Assembly (NCBI GenBank): GCA_011109175.1
Contig: RDEW01000002.1
Coordinates: 1,337,584 to 1,401,583 of the forward strand
Length of the DNA: 64,000 nt
From: Dicyema japonicum
Lineage: Eukaryota; Dicyemida; Rhombozoa; Dicyemidae
Reading direction: 5' to 3'
This document shows, piece after piece, positions 42,430-53,500 of this stretch (positions are counted from its first letter, which is position 1; the number at the start of each line of letters is the position of its first letter). The notes below the pieces were generated by a model, which saw only the letters and a list, made by a program, of their open reading frames with translations, was not told the origin of the DNA and ran no database searches. Made by a program: the position numbers and the translations under genes.

Positions 42430-43150
42430 CTAATTTGGCTGTTAGGGAATTGATCTTGTACAAATTGGATATTTAAACTCCATAAGCCCATGAGGCACAA
42501 GCATACTCAACCGTCGGTTTTAAAAGTTGATTGTACAGCGCATTCCCGTGACGGCCTGGACTTTAAGAACGATTTCATTATATTCAGTTTTTTTAAACCT
42601 TATGTCATAACGTTCTTCATATGTTGAGAGAATGTCATCAAAGAGTCGAAATTCACTCCCAGAATAGTTGGATGAATCTGTAAAGGTAGAGAGTCTCCAT
42701 ATATGCTCAAATCCAGTTTATATTTTTCTATTCTGTCTGTGTAAAGATAGTATACGTTGATTTAACCCTGGATCTGGAAAGACAATTCAAATTCGACCAG
42801 GCTCTCAGGTCATCAATATGTGACTGAAGCTCTGATTTTGCCATATCCACGTATTTGCTCCTGCTAGAGATAATTAAGTCGTCAGCATATGTATGAAGCA
42901 TTGAATCTGGTCCTCTAGGGCAGGGTCGTTTAGGAATAAATTGAATAGCGCCGGAAAAAAGGGCGATCCTTGAGAGACATCATTTGGTAGAAGACGGGAC
43001 CTCGATCTTGCATGGCCTATACAGACACGTCATCTTTTTCTGAAAAGAAAATTGGCTATCCATCTTTTCAAGTCCGGCTGAATGGTGATGTCAAAAAGCT
43101 TTTTCGTGAGTAGTGTTTTCGCGACAGAATCTATGGTTACTGTTAGAGTT
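42430..43150 (-). mobile_element. Jockey-like retrotransposon fragment C5
   Basis: Minus-strand RT text: 'RSRLLPNDVSQGSPFFPALF' (motif B region, about 43015-42955), 'LHTYADDLIISSRSKYVDMA' (motif C, about 42905-42840), 'SHIDDLRAWSNLN', and near 42490 'VEYACASWAYG'. It is the thumb side of a C-type polymerase with stops and shifts. Confidence 0.65.
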
Positions 43151-44599
43151 CAGAGTTTTTAGTGTTAGGGTTTTTTGTTAATTAGAAATTACTCAAGCAT
43201 CATTCGATTAAATTTAAATCTTATTTATTAATTTAAATATATATTTTATTACAGTTATTTTTGTATAGAGAACCATAAAATAAATAGCGACGCCATGTGG
43301 TGCTGCGTGGTTAACTAGTTGAAGTTTTCTGCTTGCTTGTCGGTTCCTCCGCTCTTCCTATTAGAGTGGAGTAATGTGATCCACTTGTCTAGGTGACGCC
43401 CAGTGCCAGGCCGGCACGAAAAAGGATCATTTGCTCTTCTCCACTCCACTGGAGGGGTTTCCACAACTGCATGTAATGGACGTCTTACCTTTTATGCTGA
43501 TTCCGGATTGACTCTGTTTCTGTAGAAGTGGAAACTGGATATATCTAATTAGTTGCTTATTTTAACTTCTTTCTCGGTGTATCCGGGGTTAATAAATTAA
43601 TTAAAAAAAGTGTTTAGGTCTCGGACTAAAGTGGCTTAGGTCACGGGTTCGATTCTCACTTCCACTTCCCATTCCAATTTTGCAAACTATGAGTATCGCT
43701 ACGCTGGGCAATTAATAACATAATTGATCTTTTTCAATAGATTGTCAAAATTAGAGTAAATTGTGTACTTTTTGAATCCATGATTTTTATGAAGCTCCGG
43801 GTATTTTAATTTTTTACAAGTTTTAGTTTAGGATTTCTGTTCTTGAACTGAAATAAAAGCGATTCTGCATTCATTAATATTGCATTGACTTTCCTTCTTG
43901 AGTTAGTTTCGACTGGAAACTTTTGGGAGACGCAGTAGCCAAAAGGTCAAAATTTCCGGATTTTTTCCAAATTGGACCTAGTACCCAAACCAATTGATCC
44001 CTACATTCGTATCCGGGTCTACACGGGACTTTGTTATCCAGGCCATTGATCCCTACAGGACGGCTTGGGACCACTGTGGAAGAACGTACTGGGTAAAGGA
44101 CCATCAAGGGGAGAACTAACTGGAGATAGGCTTACTGGCTTTGTACCTACAACGTTCTGGAGATGAAATTAGGATGTGTAACAGCCTAGACCAGAATATG
44201 GATGGCTAACAAGAAAGGGGGTACCGGGATGAACAGTCCAGGCCAACTGGCGGACTTGGTAGTACCTATTTCGTAACCTGTTGATTAATTAATTTTTCAT
44301 TTTTTTCATTTCCGAATTTGCTATAAAGTAACCTTATATCTCGGTTTTTTCCTTGGGGATTTAACATCTCTACTTTACTTCGGAATTTTACTTTTCTATT
44401 TTCCTTGGGGATTTAACTTCTCTCTATTTTGTTTCTCTTTAGACATAACTTAGTGGTTGTTAATGTTTTCAGATGATAAATTTGTCTTATCAACCCGGAC
44501 AGTTCTTATGACCAACGACAATTATTAATAGGTTTCATGATTTCTGAAGAAAAAAGACAATTCTATCGTTTGTGTTAAATCCTCAAAACTCTAAAATGA
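43151..44599. other. Unassigned intergenic DNA
   Basis: Mixed composition. Segments at 43310-43520 and 43880-44280 are GC-richer than the rest and may be old element sequence, but no ORF, repeat partner or fold is recognised. Confidence 0.4.
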
Positions 44600-45025
44600 G
44601 TAATTTGAGTTTAATTCGATTCGACATTGATCCTGCGAACTTTGAAATGGAATTATTAAAACTAAAGACCTGTGGACGTCAAAATTTATACATTTTGCTG
44701 AGGAAATAGCAGAATTAGAAAAGGACAAATATTCTCATTTTGTGTTCTCACGATATTCGGGTCTACTTATTTGTGCGAGCAAGCGTTTTCACATATGAAT
44801 TTGATCAAATCAAAATTATGAGTCAAATTTGGAATTTTGTCTTAAGTTAAAAATGTCAATTGGCGAAAAGTCATTAATGCAGAGTCAATTATCCCATTAC
44901 TTAGATTAAATATGATTTTTTATGTTTTTTTATTTTAAAAAGTGGTTCTTCAATTATTTTTAATTGCCAAAAAACCAAATATTGGGTCTTTAACTTAAAA
45001 GGTTGCAGACTTTTGTTCTAGTGTA
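44600..45025 (+). mobile_element. hAT transposon remnant hAT3, 3' end
   Basis: Broken plus-strand text resembles the hAT dimerisation region ('YSHFVFSRYSGLLICASKRF', then 'CLKLKMSIGEKSLMQSQL'). The end AAAAGGTTGCAGACTTTTGT at 44998-45017 resembles a hAT terminus. No target duplication or left end seen. Confidence 0.4.
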
Positions 45026-45379
45026 AGGTTTTCTAAAGTTTGCTTTAAAACAGTGGACTGTAGGTAGGCCAGGAGCTTCCTATTTACTCCTAACTGTCTA
45101 GATAAATCTTGTGGTACTTTGTTGAAATTCCTTCCCACGTCATTAATATTGGAATAACGAAGATCTTGAAATCAAGCATTTTCCACATCTCGTTTACAAG
45201 AAAGTCATACTCCGAAAAGGACCTTATGAAAACTTTTTAAGTTGATCCTTTAATTAAATCATTTTTTTGTAATTCGACCACCATCATCAACCATACTTGG
45301 CAGACAAAAAAGGTCTGATGTGTCTAGGTGAGTTGCCGTGTTTTCTAGGTCTTTATTACGGCGTGCTTCCTCTCAGATA

Positions 45380-45700
45380 CACTTCACCAAACTATCTGGG
45401 TGTCGTGCATTCGCATAAAGATACGCTCACTTAGTTGGATTACTCCATACAGTCTAAGGCCGAATTTCTGAGGCCTCTCCTTATTAGCTGCTAGCACATG
45501 GTTTTCTGTGAGTATTCCACAGATCATAACATCAATCTCATCATACTCTTTATACTCAAACTCCAAAACACCTATGTAGTAGTTTAGCAGCAGATAGCAT
45601 ACTCATTTATTGCTAGGAACAAATTCATTGCATTTAGAAAAGTCTTACATAACAACGCTGTCTTTCTACCTCTGAAGGATCCCATCTTAAGCATTACCTC
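45380..45700 (-). pseudogene. R-family retrotransposon fragment
   Basis: Minus-strand reading 'LNAMNLFLAINEYAICC' then 'EFEYKEYDEIDVMICGIL' and 'HVLAANKER' follows the same order as R1 'LNSVNLFKAINEHALSLFNYYIG', 'EPGEYEEFDRLVRKLL' and 'MKPASKERLYLPR'. This is the segment between the RT and the zinc knuckle. Confidence 0.6.
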
Positions 45701-45849
45701 ACCAATTTGGTGCCTATTACTCCATGTAGCTATTACAAAGCTGATGAACCACACAGACATACAAATAAGCCTTTTTTCACATACACCCACATCGACAAAA
45801 GTGAGTTTCCATGAATGATAGGAAAAAATAAATTAAAATATCATATTTT

Positions 45850-46200
45850 CAAAATAATGTAAAAATTTGGAAACTAGGTCTCAATAAGGAATCTCGGAAG
45901 CAACTTTCCAATGTTTATCGGAAATATGTACAACCGACATTTATCTACGCTAGTGAGTTGTGGTCAATGGCCATTTTTCGCTCCTTGGAAGCAGTTTTGA
46001 TTGGACAAAAAAGAAGATGGGGAAGGTAGCTACTCCGCCTAACAGTTCCCTCTATGAAGCATTAACAAATACTTTAAAACCTCCCTAGATACGAGTTAAC
46101 CACAAGCGAAAAGAAACTAGAAGTCGTAAAAAGAGAAATGAGAAGGCTTGATATTGCTTGGAGTAAGCGAAATTCACTGGATCGACAGTGGTTTTTTTCG
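45850..46200 (+). pseudogene. RT C-terminal fragment, unnamed family
   Basis: The plus frame reads 'NVKIWKLGLNKESRKQLSNV' and 'YVQPTFIYASELWSM', the 'YG/ASExW' block after the RT thumb. Later 'KLEVVKREMRRLDIAWSKR' follows in another frame. Degenerate. Confidence 0.45.
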
Positions 46201-46235
46201 TTCTGATGATTTTCGTCATATATTATTCTGGTAAC

Positions 46236-46421
46236 ATTAATGCGAAGAGAAACGGAGTGACCTTCATTGCTTCAAAAAAATTGCACCTGCTATTGAAAGT
46301 AATAGAATATTTAATGATCGGATAATACTAATCCACGTCCGTGGACGACCATTGAATATTACGTCATGCAAATATATGCCCCAACACCAAGGATGACGAA
46401 ATTGACCAATTTTATAATGAA
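46236..46421 (+). pseudogene. APE endonuclease fragment cut by a Helitron-like end
   Basis: The plus frame reads 'AKRNGVTFIASKKIAPAIES' and 'NDRIILIHVRGRPLNIT', then after a frame change 'QIYAPT' and 'DDEIDQFYNE', a normal APE endonuclease order. It stops at 46421, exactly where the CTAG terminus of the Helitron-like element begins. The RT at 48735-49685 could be the other part of the same disrupted element. Confidence 0.55.
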
Positions 46422-46610
46422 CTAGCGCGGCAGCTCGCTTCGCTCACTGTGACCTAGGTCCTGCGGACGACAGTCGTTCACACCTTCGGAGTTCATTCCC
46501 ATTTCGCTCCTGCCGAGATCAGTTTTTTTCCTTAGTGAATTATATTTAACGAATTAAACTATTTTTATTTAAAAAAAAACTGATTGTTATATTAAAAATT
46601 ATCAATTATC

Positions 46611-48714
46611 TTATTGTAATGCTTGTTGATATACAACATTGCTTGTACGACCGTCCTTTGTGTATATGAATAGGTTTTCTCGTTCACCTACTCTAGAACA
46701 ACCCTCATATAACTGTCCATGTGCAAAACATTCACTTGCTAAAGATAAACTTACTACTTTAAGAGTTTGTCCTTGTGATTTGTTGATTGTCATTGCGAAA
46801 CTCAATTTCAATGGAAATTGTAGTCTCTTAAATCTAAATGGTAATTCATCTGAAATTATTGGAATTCTTGGAATATAAACGTCTTCTCCTTTATTTCGCT
46901 TCGTTAATATCGTTGCTTCTATAATATTAAACATCAAATTTTTTACTACCAATCTTGTACCATTACATAACCTTGGAGATTCTAGATTTCGTAATAGAAC
47001 AACTGGCGCTCCTAATTTTAATTTTAAATAATGATGAGGCATCCGTGACGGTTCTAAAGAATTTAGAAATTCCACAGGATATTCACATGCTGATTCTTGA
47101 TCCATAATTACATCGACAGATTTATAAATACGTTCCAACCCGGATAATTTAATAAGTAAGTCTAAGTTAATATTTTGTACTTCATCATTTAGTGGTGCTA
47201 GTATAGCTCTTTCCCGAAGCCAGTCGAAACACGTGTAGTTTTCCTGTAGATCTGGATACACAAAAGTCAATAAATTTTCTTGGTTGTGTACATTTATACA
47301 TAATTCTTCAGGAAGTTGTACTTTTAAATCTTCTGAATTTTTTTCGAATGCTCCATTCCCTACATTTAATAGTACCTTAGCGAAGGTATTCGTTTCTGAC
47401 TTGTTTTGTGCACGAATATTTACATCTAAACTTACCTTTTTTACAAAAGACCACAAATACGATGATTTCAGACATGCATTTAATTCATCTACTGGTGTTA
47501 CCTTTTGAATAATAAACAGTGTCTGTTAAAATCACCTGCTAATACTAATACCGACTTACCAAATAGTATATCAAAGTGTTTTATGTCGCGAAAAGTTTTA
47601 TCAACTGCTTCAAATGCTCTTTTACTTACCATTGTACACTCATCCCATACTATTAGATTACAATCACGTATAATTGTCCCAGTAAGTGAATTTCCTTTAA
47701 TGTTGCAAACTGGGTTTTACATATCTCTTGCTAGATTAAATTGAAAATTGAATGCGCTGTTCGACCACCATCTAAAAGCGTAGCCGCAATACTTGTAGAT
47801 GCAACTGCTATAATTTTTTATGATTGCATCTCGCCTTTGCTAACAATAGATTTAACAAATATGTCTTACATGTACTTCCTGGTACATCTATAAAAAATAT
47901 CTTACCATCATTTTCTTCAATATTTCTGTTTATTTCAGTATCGCTTCGTCTTGGTCTTAAATTGTGTGCCGAAAGGAAATGCCGCTGTGGACGTTGGATC
48001 GATCCTTTTGGTTATCATCCTTTGTCATGCAAGATGAGTGCGGGTCGTTTCCCCAGTCACTCCTGTCTTAACATGACATTAAAAAATTCCCTTGCCTCTG
48101 CTGGACACTATTGCATGTTAGAACCTGCTGGTCTTTCCCGAAACGATGGAAAACGCCCTGATGGGATGACGACTTTTCCATTCGCCAACAGACGAAACCT
48201 GATCTGGGACGCGACGTTTGTTGATACTTATTCCCCGTCTAATTTGGTTGCTTCTGCTTCAGACCCAGGACATGCTTCAAGGAAAAAGTACCAAAGAATT
48301 TCGGAGGAGTATCTTTTTGTTCCATTCGCGGTAGGAAACGTCAGGAATCCTTGGCCCCCAAGCAGACGAGTTGGTTCGTAAGATCGGCTCCATGATTCAA
48401 GCTGTGACCAAGGATCCGCGAGAAACTGGTTGGTTCCGAGAACGTATCTCGTTGGCTATTGTTAGGGGAAATAGCATGGCCATTCAGATGCCTTAATTTA
48501 ATTTTTATTCATTTTATCAATTATGAATGATTTCAGTATAGATTCTTGATTGACGTTCCAATAAATTCGGTTCCCTTTCTTCTATTATTTGATTTAGTTC
48601 TTCTAAGTTATATTTTTCACATTCTAAATTATTCGCAGAATTTTGACTGTTAACGGTTAACGGTAAACCCGTAAAATTTAACTCTGAATTCAAATAGGCA
48701 GCCAGGAAGGACAA
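46611..48714 (-). pseudogene. Pif1-like (Helitron-type) DNA helicase, interrupted
   Basis: Read right to left: 'YNLEELNQIIEEREPNLLER' (48600-48550), then after the A5 insertion 'GKIFFIDVPGSTCKTYLLNL' (Walker A; usual GGTGKT changed to PGSTCKT, 47910-47850). Next come 'VWDECTMVSKRAFEAVD' (DE box, 47655-47600) and 'VLAGDF' (47540). After a frameshift near 47528 the 281-codon frame (47456-46611) has 'LGAPVVLLRNLESPRLCNGT', 'FAMTINKSQGQTLKVV' and 'YEGCSRVGERENLFIYT', the last helicase motifs. It would be a 5'-3' helicase of rolling-circle transposition. One insertion, a frameshift and stops near 47735 make it dead. Confidence 0.8.
47932..48539 (+). mobile_element. Family A fragment A5 with 10-bp target duplication
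   Basis: ATTTCAGTAT at 47932-47941 and 48530-48539 flanks a 588-bp insert (47942-48529). The frame to about 48380 reads 'SLRLGLKLCAERKCRCGRWI', 'GLSRNDGKRPDGMTTFPF' and 'NLIWDATFVDTYSPS', the zinc motif and PD-(D/E)XK-like core of family A. It then frameshifts into the tail ending near 48495. The helicase frame reads through (TEI-NRNIEEN) when the insert is removed. Severe 5' truncation plus a target duplication shows that family A inserts by target-primed reverse transcription. Confidence 0.85.
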
Positions 48715-48734
48715 AGAAGACTACTGAAGGTTAC

Positions 48735-49685
48735 GCTGCAAAAAATGTAAGATGACTATAATAGAGGGTTTAAAATTGGTAAAAGAGTAAGACAAGGATG
48801 CTTATTATCTCTTATCCTATTCAATATTTATGCAGAAGTGATCATGACTAAATTGGATACTGTATCAAATAACGGGATTAAATTTGGAGGCAGGAATATC
48901 AATAATTTGCGCTATGCTGACGATACAACCTTACTGGCTGAAACAGAGGATGGCCTCAAGGAGTTGATTCTTAGATTCAAAGAAGAGAGCGCCGTCTTTG
49001 GTTTATTGCTAAATATCAAGAAGACCAATAATATGACGACTGATAATATTGGAATAATGGAACTAAAATTGGGAATGAGAAAATAGAGTTGCGATAATGT
49101 TGTCTTTCTGGAATGTCTAATCAATCGGAATAGTGACGGAGGCTTGGAAATCAAGAGGCGAATTGCCATGGGAACGCCTTCCAAAGAATGAATAGAATTT
49201 GGAAAAGCAAAGATATTTGCTTTAGGACCAAATGCAGACTGGTTAATGCAATCGTGTTCCCGGTTTTTCTATACGGCGCAGAATCATGGATATTGAAAAA
49301 AACGAATAGACGAAAAATTGATGTTTTTGAACTGTGGTGCTGTGGTTCGTTACTAAGAATCCCTTGGACTTCCAAAATAACAAACACCGATGTACTCAAA
49401 CGGATGGAGACGGACATTTCGCTAAAAGGAAGAATCTTAAAACACAGATTGGCGTTTTTTGGGCATGTTGTTCGCTCTGACTCCTTGGAAATAACCATTA
49501 CGCTGAGCAATATTACTGGGCAAAGAAGACCTGGTCGACCGAGAACTTGGTGGCTATCCACGGTGGAAGATGTCACGGGAATACCTTTATCAAAACCACT
49601 CAAAATCGCGACGGATCTAAGAGAGTTGAGGAAAGTTGTTCATAAGATCTCCAAAGGTCGGACACGACTTAATTGGATAACATAA
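48735..49685 (+). pseudogene. RT fragment of an endonuclease-RT element (family E)
   Basis: Frames in order: 'GFKIGKRVRQGCLLSLILFN' (motif B), 'NNLRYADDTTLLAETEDGLK' (motif C YADD, 48838-49086) and 'FGLLLNIKKTN' (thumb). The 49188-49685 frame follows with 'VFLYGAESWILKKTNRRKID', 'IPWTSKITNTDVLKRM', 'AFFGHVVRSDSLE' and 'RRPGRPRTWW'. It is the common animal LINE polymerase with a long C-terminal region. Motif A and everything before it are missing, and a stop and frameshift at about 49086-49190 split it. Confidence 0.75.
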
Positions 49686-49907
49686 CATAACAGTTTTTGG
49701 AAAGATTCTCACTACAAGTTGAATTAGGAACATTAATAAACTACTCCTCTGTTTTAAAGATTTTGGTTTGAAGTAGTAATGAAGGACTCTGATTGATTCC
49801 ATGCAGTTTGGGGACTTTTGTTGACTTCAACATTTCCAGGTTATCTGTTGAAAGTTTCAGTATTCGAATTCTGAGACGAAGAAAGGCCTTGCCTCTGTTG
49901 TCGCAGA

Positions 49908-50081
49908 TTAATGCTAGTTTGTGGTTTTGAGGATATTAGAATTCAATACATTCTGCGGTATTTTTTAACAACCCAAACTCTCTGACGTCAAACGTTAATG
50001 CTAGTTTGTGGTTTTGAGGATATTAGAATTCAATACATTCTGCGGTATTTTTTAACAACCCAAACTCTCTGACGTCAAACG
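49908..50081. repeat. 87-bp tandem duplication
   Basis: Two adjacent copies (49908-49994 and 49995-50081) starting TTAATGCTAGTTTGTGG, essentially identical. Confidence 0.9.
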
Positions 50082-50571
50082 TTTGACAAACTCAAAGAAG
50101 GTCCACGTATTAATCCGTTCGTGATGTACTCTATTCTTTTCACTTAATTATCGAATTGTGCTAATTTTCAACTTTTTTTAGAACAGTGACTTTTTGTGAT
50201 TTGGCTTATTTAGTTTGTAGTTATTAGAAAAAGATAATTCAGTTTCATAACCATAACTGTTGGTTTTGTGGATAATTTTCTAAATAGTGATGAGGTTAGA
50301 TATTTTAATGACATTAATGCAGAAATTTGTCAGATTTTATAAGTTAATGTGAATTGGTTAAAGTTTAATGTAGGTACAATATTTTCTTATTGACTATGGT
50401 TGATAGGATTTTTGGTTTTTTGTTATAAAAATGTCAAATTGATTATCCTTTAGTTTATCGATTACATTTTTGAGAATTTGAGTATGAAAATTTTATGCAT
50501 AAATTATTTCACGCAATGACGTATCCAATTTTAATAAATTTGAATTTATCGTTAGGATATAATAAATTCGA
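50082..50571. other. Upstream region of the IP3 receptor gene
   Basis: AT-rich, no coding signal. It should contain the receptor promoter and 5' UTR, but no distinctive element is visible. Confidence 0.5.
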
Positions 50572-53500
50572 ATGTTTTCCTCATCAGAAGGAAGCGATCA
50601 GTGTTTTCTACAAATCGGGGATATCGTTAGCTTACATCTTCAAAGCGACGACAACGGTTTCTTATCTACTTTGGGGTAAACATCCTTTAAGCTATAACTC
50701 ATTTAATTACTATTATCTACCAACTTGCGTAATTTAACAATTTCGTAGACTTGCTGATGATCGATGCATGGTAAATCCTTCGGCTGGGAATCCATCTTGT
50801 CCACCAAACAAATTTAGAGGTATGTGATTGCTTTAATTTTAGATTGTCATTTCAAGATTTTACCAATGAATAAGTATTCCGCCAAAAAACAGTTTAATAT
50901 GGCATGTAAAAGTCAAAATATAGACGGAAACAGTCAACATTTTCTGAAAAAACTCGACGTAAGTATATTCTCAATTTCAGGATGCTGCCAAACTTGAGAG
51001 TAAACATAACGAGATTATCAACGAAAAATTACAAGGGACGGTCGTTCAATATGGAAATGTGATACAGGTTACCCTATATTTACCTAAATATCAGTTTCTT
51101 CACATTAAAAGCAACAAATTTATATCCTGCAGCAAGCGAGTTCAAGCATCCCTTGAAAAAAAGGCATTATCAGTCTATCTCAGTCGCCAATCTAAGGATG
51201 AGTCTTGGTTCGTGTTGCTCCCTCATTACAAACTACGAGCAAATGGGGATAATGTATTAAAACCTTAAAATTATTTTTAGGTTATTATCGGAGATAATCT
51301 GATACTAAAACCAGTTGGACTTAATATTTATCTCCACGTGAGTAATCTAGAACTCAATGATCATCCTGGTTGTAAGGAAGTAACTGGAAAATTAATTTTA
51401 CAGGTAAATTGTCTACAACAAATAACTCCATGGAAAATTCTACTTTTTTTAAAATATTCAGAAAACTCAGAAGAGTTCATTAAAGGGGTCATCTTATCTG
51501 TTAATTAATACAGGGAGATGTTGTACGTCTGTTCCATGCTGAACAAGAAAAGTACCTCACCAGTGATCGATATAAGAAAAAGCAGTACGTGTTTTTAAGA
51601 ACAACTTGGCGTCTGTCGGCAACGACTGCTACAAGTTCTCAAGCTTTGTGGGAAATTGAAGTATACAATTTTATATTAATAGATCGTCAAAAATGACCCA
51701 TGTCGGGGTAGTCCTGGTCAGTGGAATAGTTTTTATAGATTCAAACATCTTGCTTCTGGACATTATCTTGCTGTTGAAGTTGATAATTCGCTTTCATTTG
51801 ACAATAAAAGTGATGATAATTATGCTATTTCTTACACTCTTGTTTGTGTCCCCCATGGAAATGAATTTTCAACTTTATTTGAGCTGGATCCAACTTCACC
51901 AAGTCGAAGAAGTTTTCTTGTTCAACGGTAAACCTAATGATTACTTGCAGAGATTCATACATCAGACTTTTTCACACGGCCACAAAAACATGGATTAGAA
52001 GCACTTCGATTCCAATAGATAAAGACCAGGAAAGGCCAATTATGAATAAGGTTTCCTTAAGTGATGAAATCTCAGGTTTCCTGTATTCATCAGAAAGACG
52101 ACAAGGAAGCATTCGCCTTCTTGGTCGTATCCAAACAGGAGGTCAGAGATTTAGATTTTGCGAATGACACTTGCCAGCATCTCGAAAATATTTCTAAAAA
52201 GATGAGAATTAGTCTATTGACTCCAAAGGAACAAAAGTCACATTTTGTCTCATTTTAGAATGACTGAGAATATTCTGAAAGAATTAATATTTTTTATTGG
52301 ACATTTGGAAGACCAATCTCATAATTTGGACGCTGTAGAGATTCACCCTTCCAGAGTCAAATGTGACAGAGACAGACAAAAGTTAATCCGTGAACAAAAT
52401 TGTCTTACATGGGTTTTAACGTAAAATATTACGATAGGTCATTGGGATCATGCAGTCCCCGTTTGGAGGAAAAACTCCTCATACTGACTACCTAAAAGAC
52501 AACAGGTGTCACTACTACATAACAATCTGTCAGCTTTGTTACCGACTAATAAACTTAGCCCAACATAATTATAGGAAAAATCAGGTATTTATATTTAATC
52601 TATTCAGGAATGGATTGCCATGAACATTGGGTTTATGCAATCTCAAATCGGTCACGGCGTGTTTGCTGAGGACACAATCACTTTACTATTACACAATAAC
52701 GTAAAACTATTAAAAAATTTAATAAAAACACAAGAAGTTAACACATTCATTGACTTGGCTCGATCAAATAAATCATACAAGTCGTTGATTAATAAATAAA
52801 TTAGATTTTTGGATTATTTATCAGCACTTTGTATATCAAATAATACAGCGGTCCCTGAAACTCAAGAATTGATATGCAAATGTCTGTTTAATCAGGATTG
52901 TAGCGATGTTCTGATAAAGACAATGTATTAGATTTATATATTTGAGAATCTCTAAAAATAACGAAAAGTTTTCTGGTCAAAATATGATCAAATTTTATGC
53001 GGAAAGCGTAGATGACGAATGCAATGAAGATGTTTACATTATTATAGATAAAAAACATAAAATTCTGAGACAAGTCCAAAAAAGTGCAAACAGTGGGAAC
53101 AATGATGACATAAATATTATCGAATACTATCAGTTTACAAGCAATAATATTTAGGCATCAAATCGACCTTTACTCGTACATGTGTTTTGATCGTCAATAT
53201 ATAGCAATAAATCACCTTTCCGAGGAACTCACAATGGGAATACTAATTGAGTAATGTTAATTAGTAATTTAAGGTGTATTAACGATCCATTACTGTCTTA
53301 CAATTTACGATCATCATTTTGCAGATTGTTACTTCATCTCCATATAATCAGAGACCCACAAGAACTCGCAATGCCAGTAAAATATACACGGATTTGGTGT
53401 ACAAAGGCTAATATGAATTACTTTAAGTATTGTGAGTGTATTCATATATAGAAACAGCATGAATTCTCAATACTCAAATGAAAACTTTTCTAATCTTTGT

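Larger units (their letters stand above)
46422..48720 (-). mobile_element. Helitron-like element (Pif1 helicase), 3' end at 46422
   Basis: On the minus strand the element ends GCGAGCTGCCGCGCTAG, immediately followed by T, the Helitron CTRR|T 3' signature. The end is GC-rich, with the GAGCGAAGCGAGC-type tail common in animal Helitrons. Upstream on the same strand lies a Pif1-like helicase pseudogene. A Rep/HUH domain was not found, and the 5' TC end could not be placed (about 48700). Element A5 is inserted within it. Confidence 0.6.

Noticed and set aside
43620-43690. tRNA-like segment with a B-box-like GGGTTCGATTC
   Set aside because: The T-stem does not pair properly and no acceptor, D or anticodon arm can be folded around it. 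At most it is a decayed tRNA-derived SINE.
46639-46878. Plus-strand ORF within the helicase region
   Set aside because: Complement of the helicase motifs NKSQGQTL and YEGCSRV on the minus strand.
50495-50737. 80-codon ORF starting MHKLFHAMTYPI
   Set aside because: The receptor's first exon uses a different frame starting at the ATG at 50572, which reads directly into the conserved IP3 receptor N-terminus.
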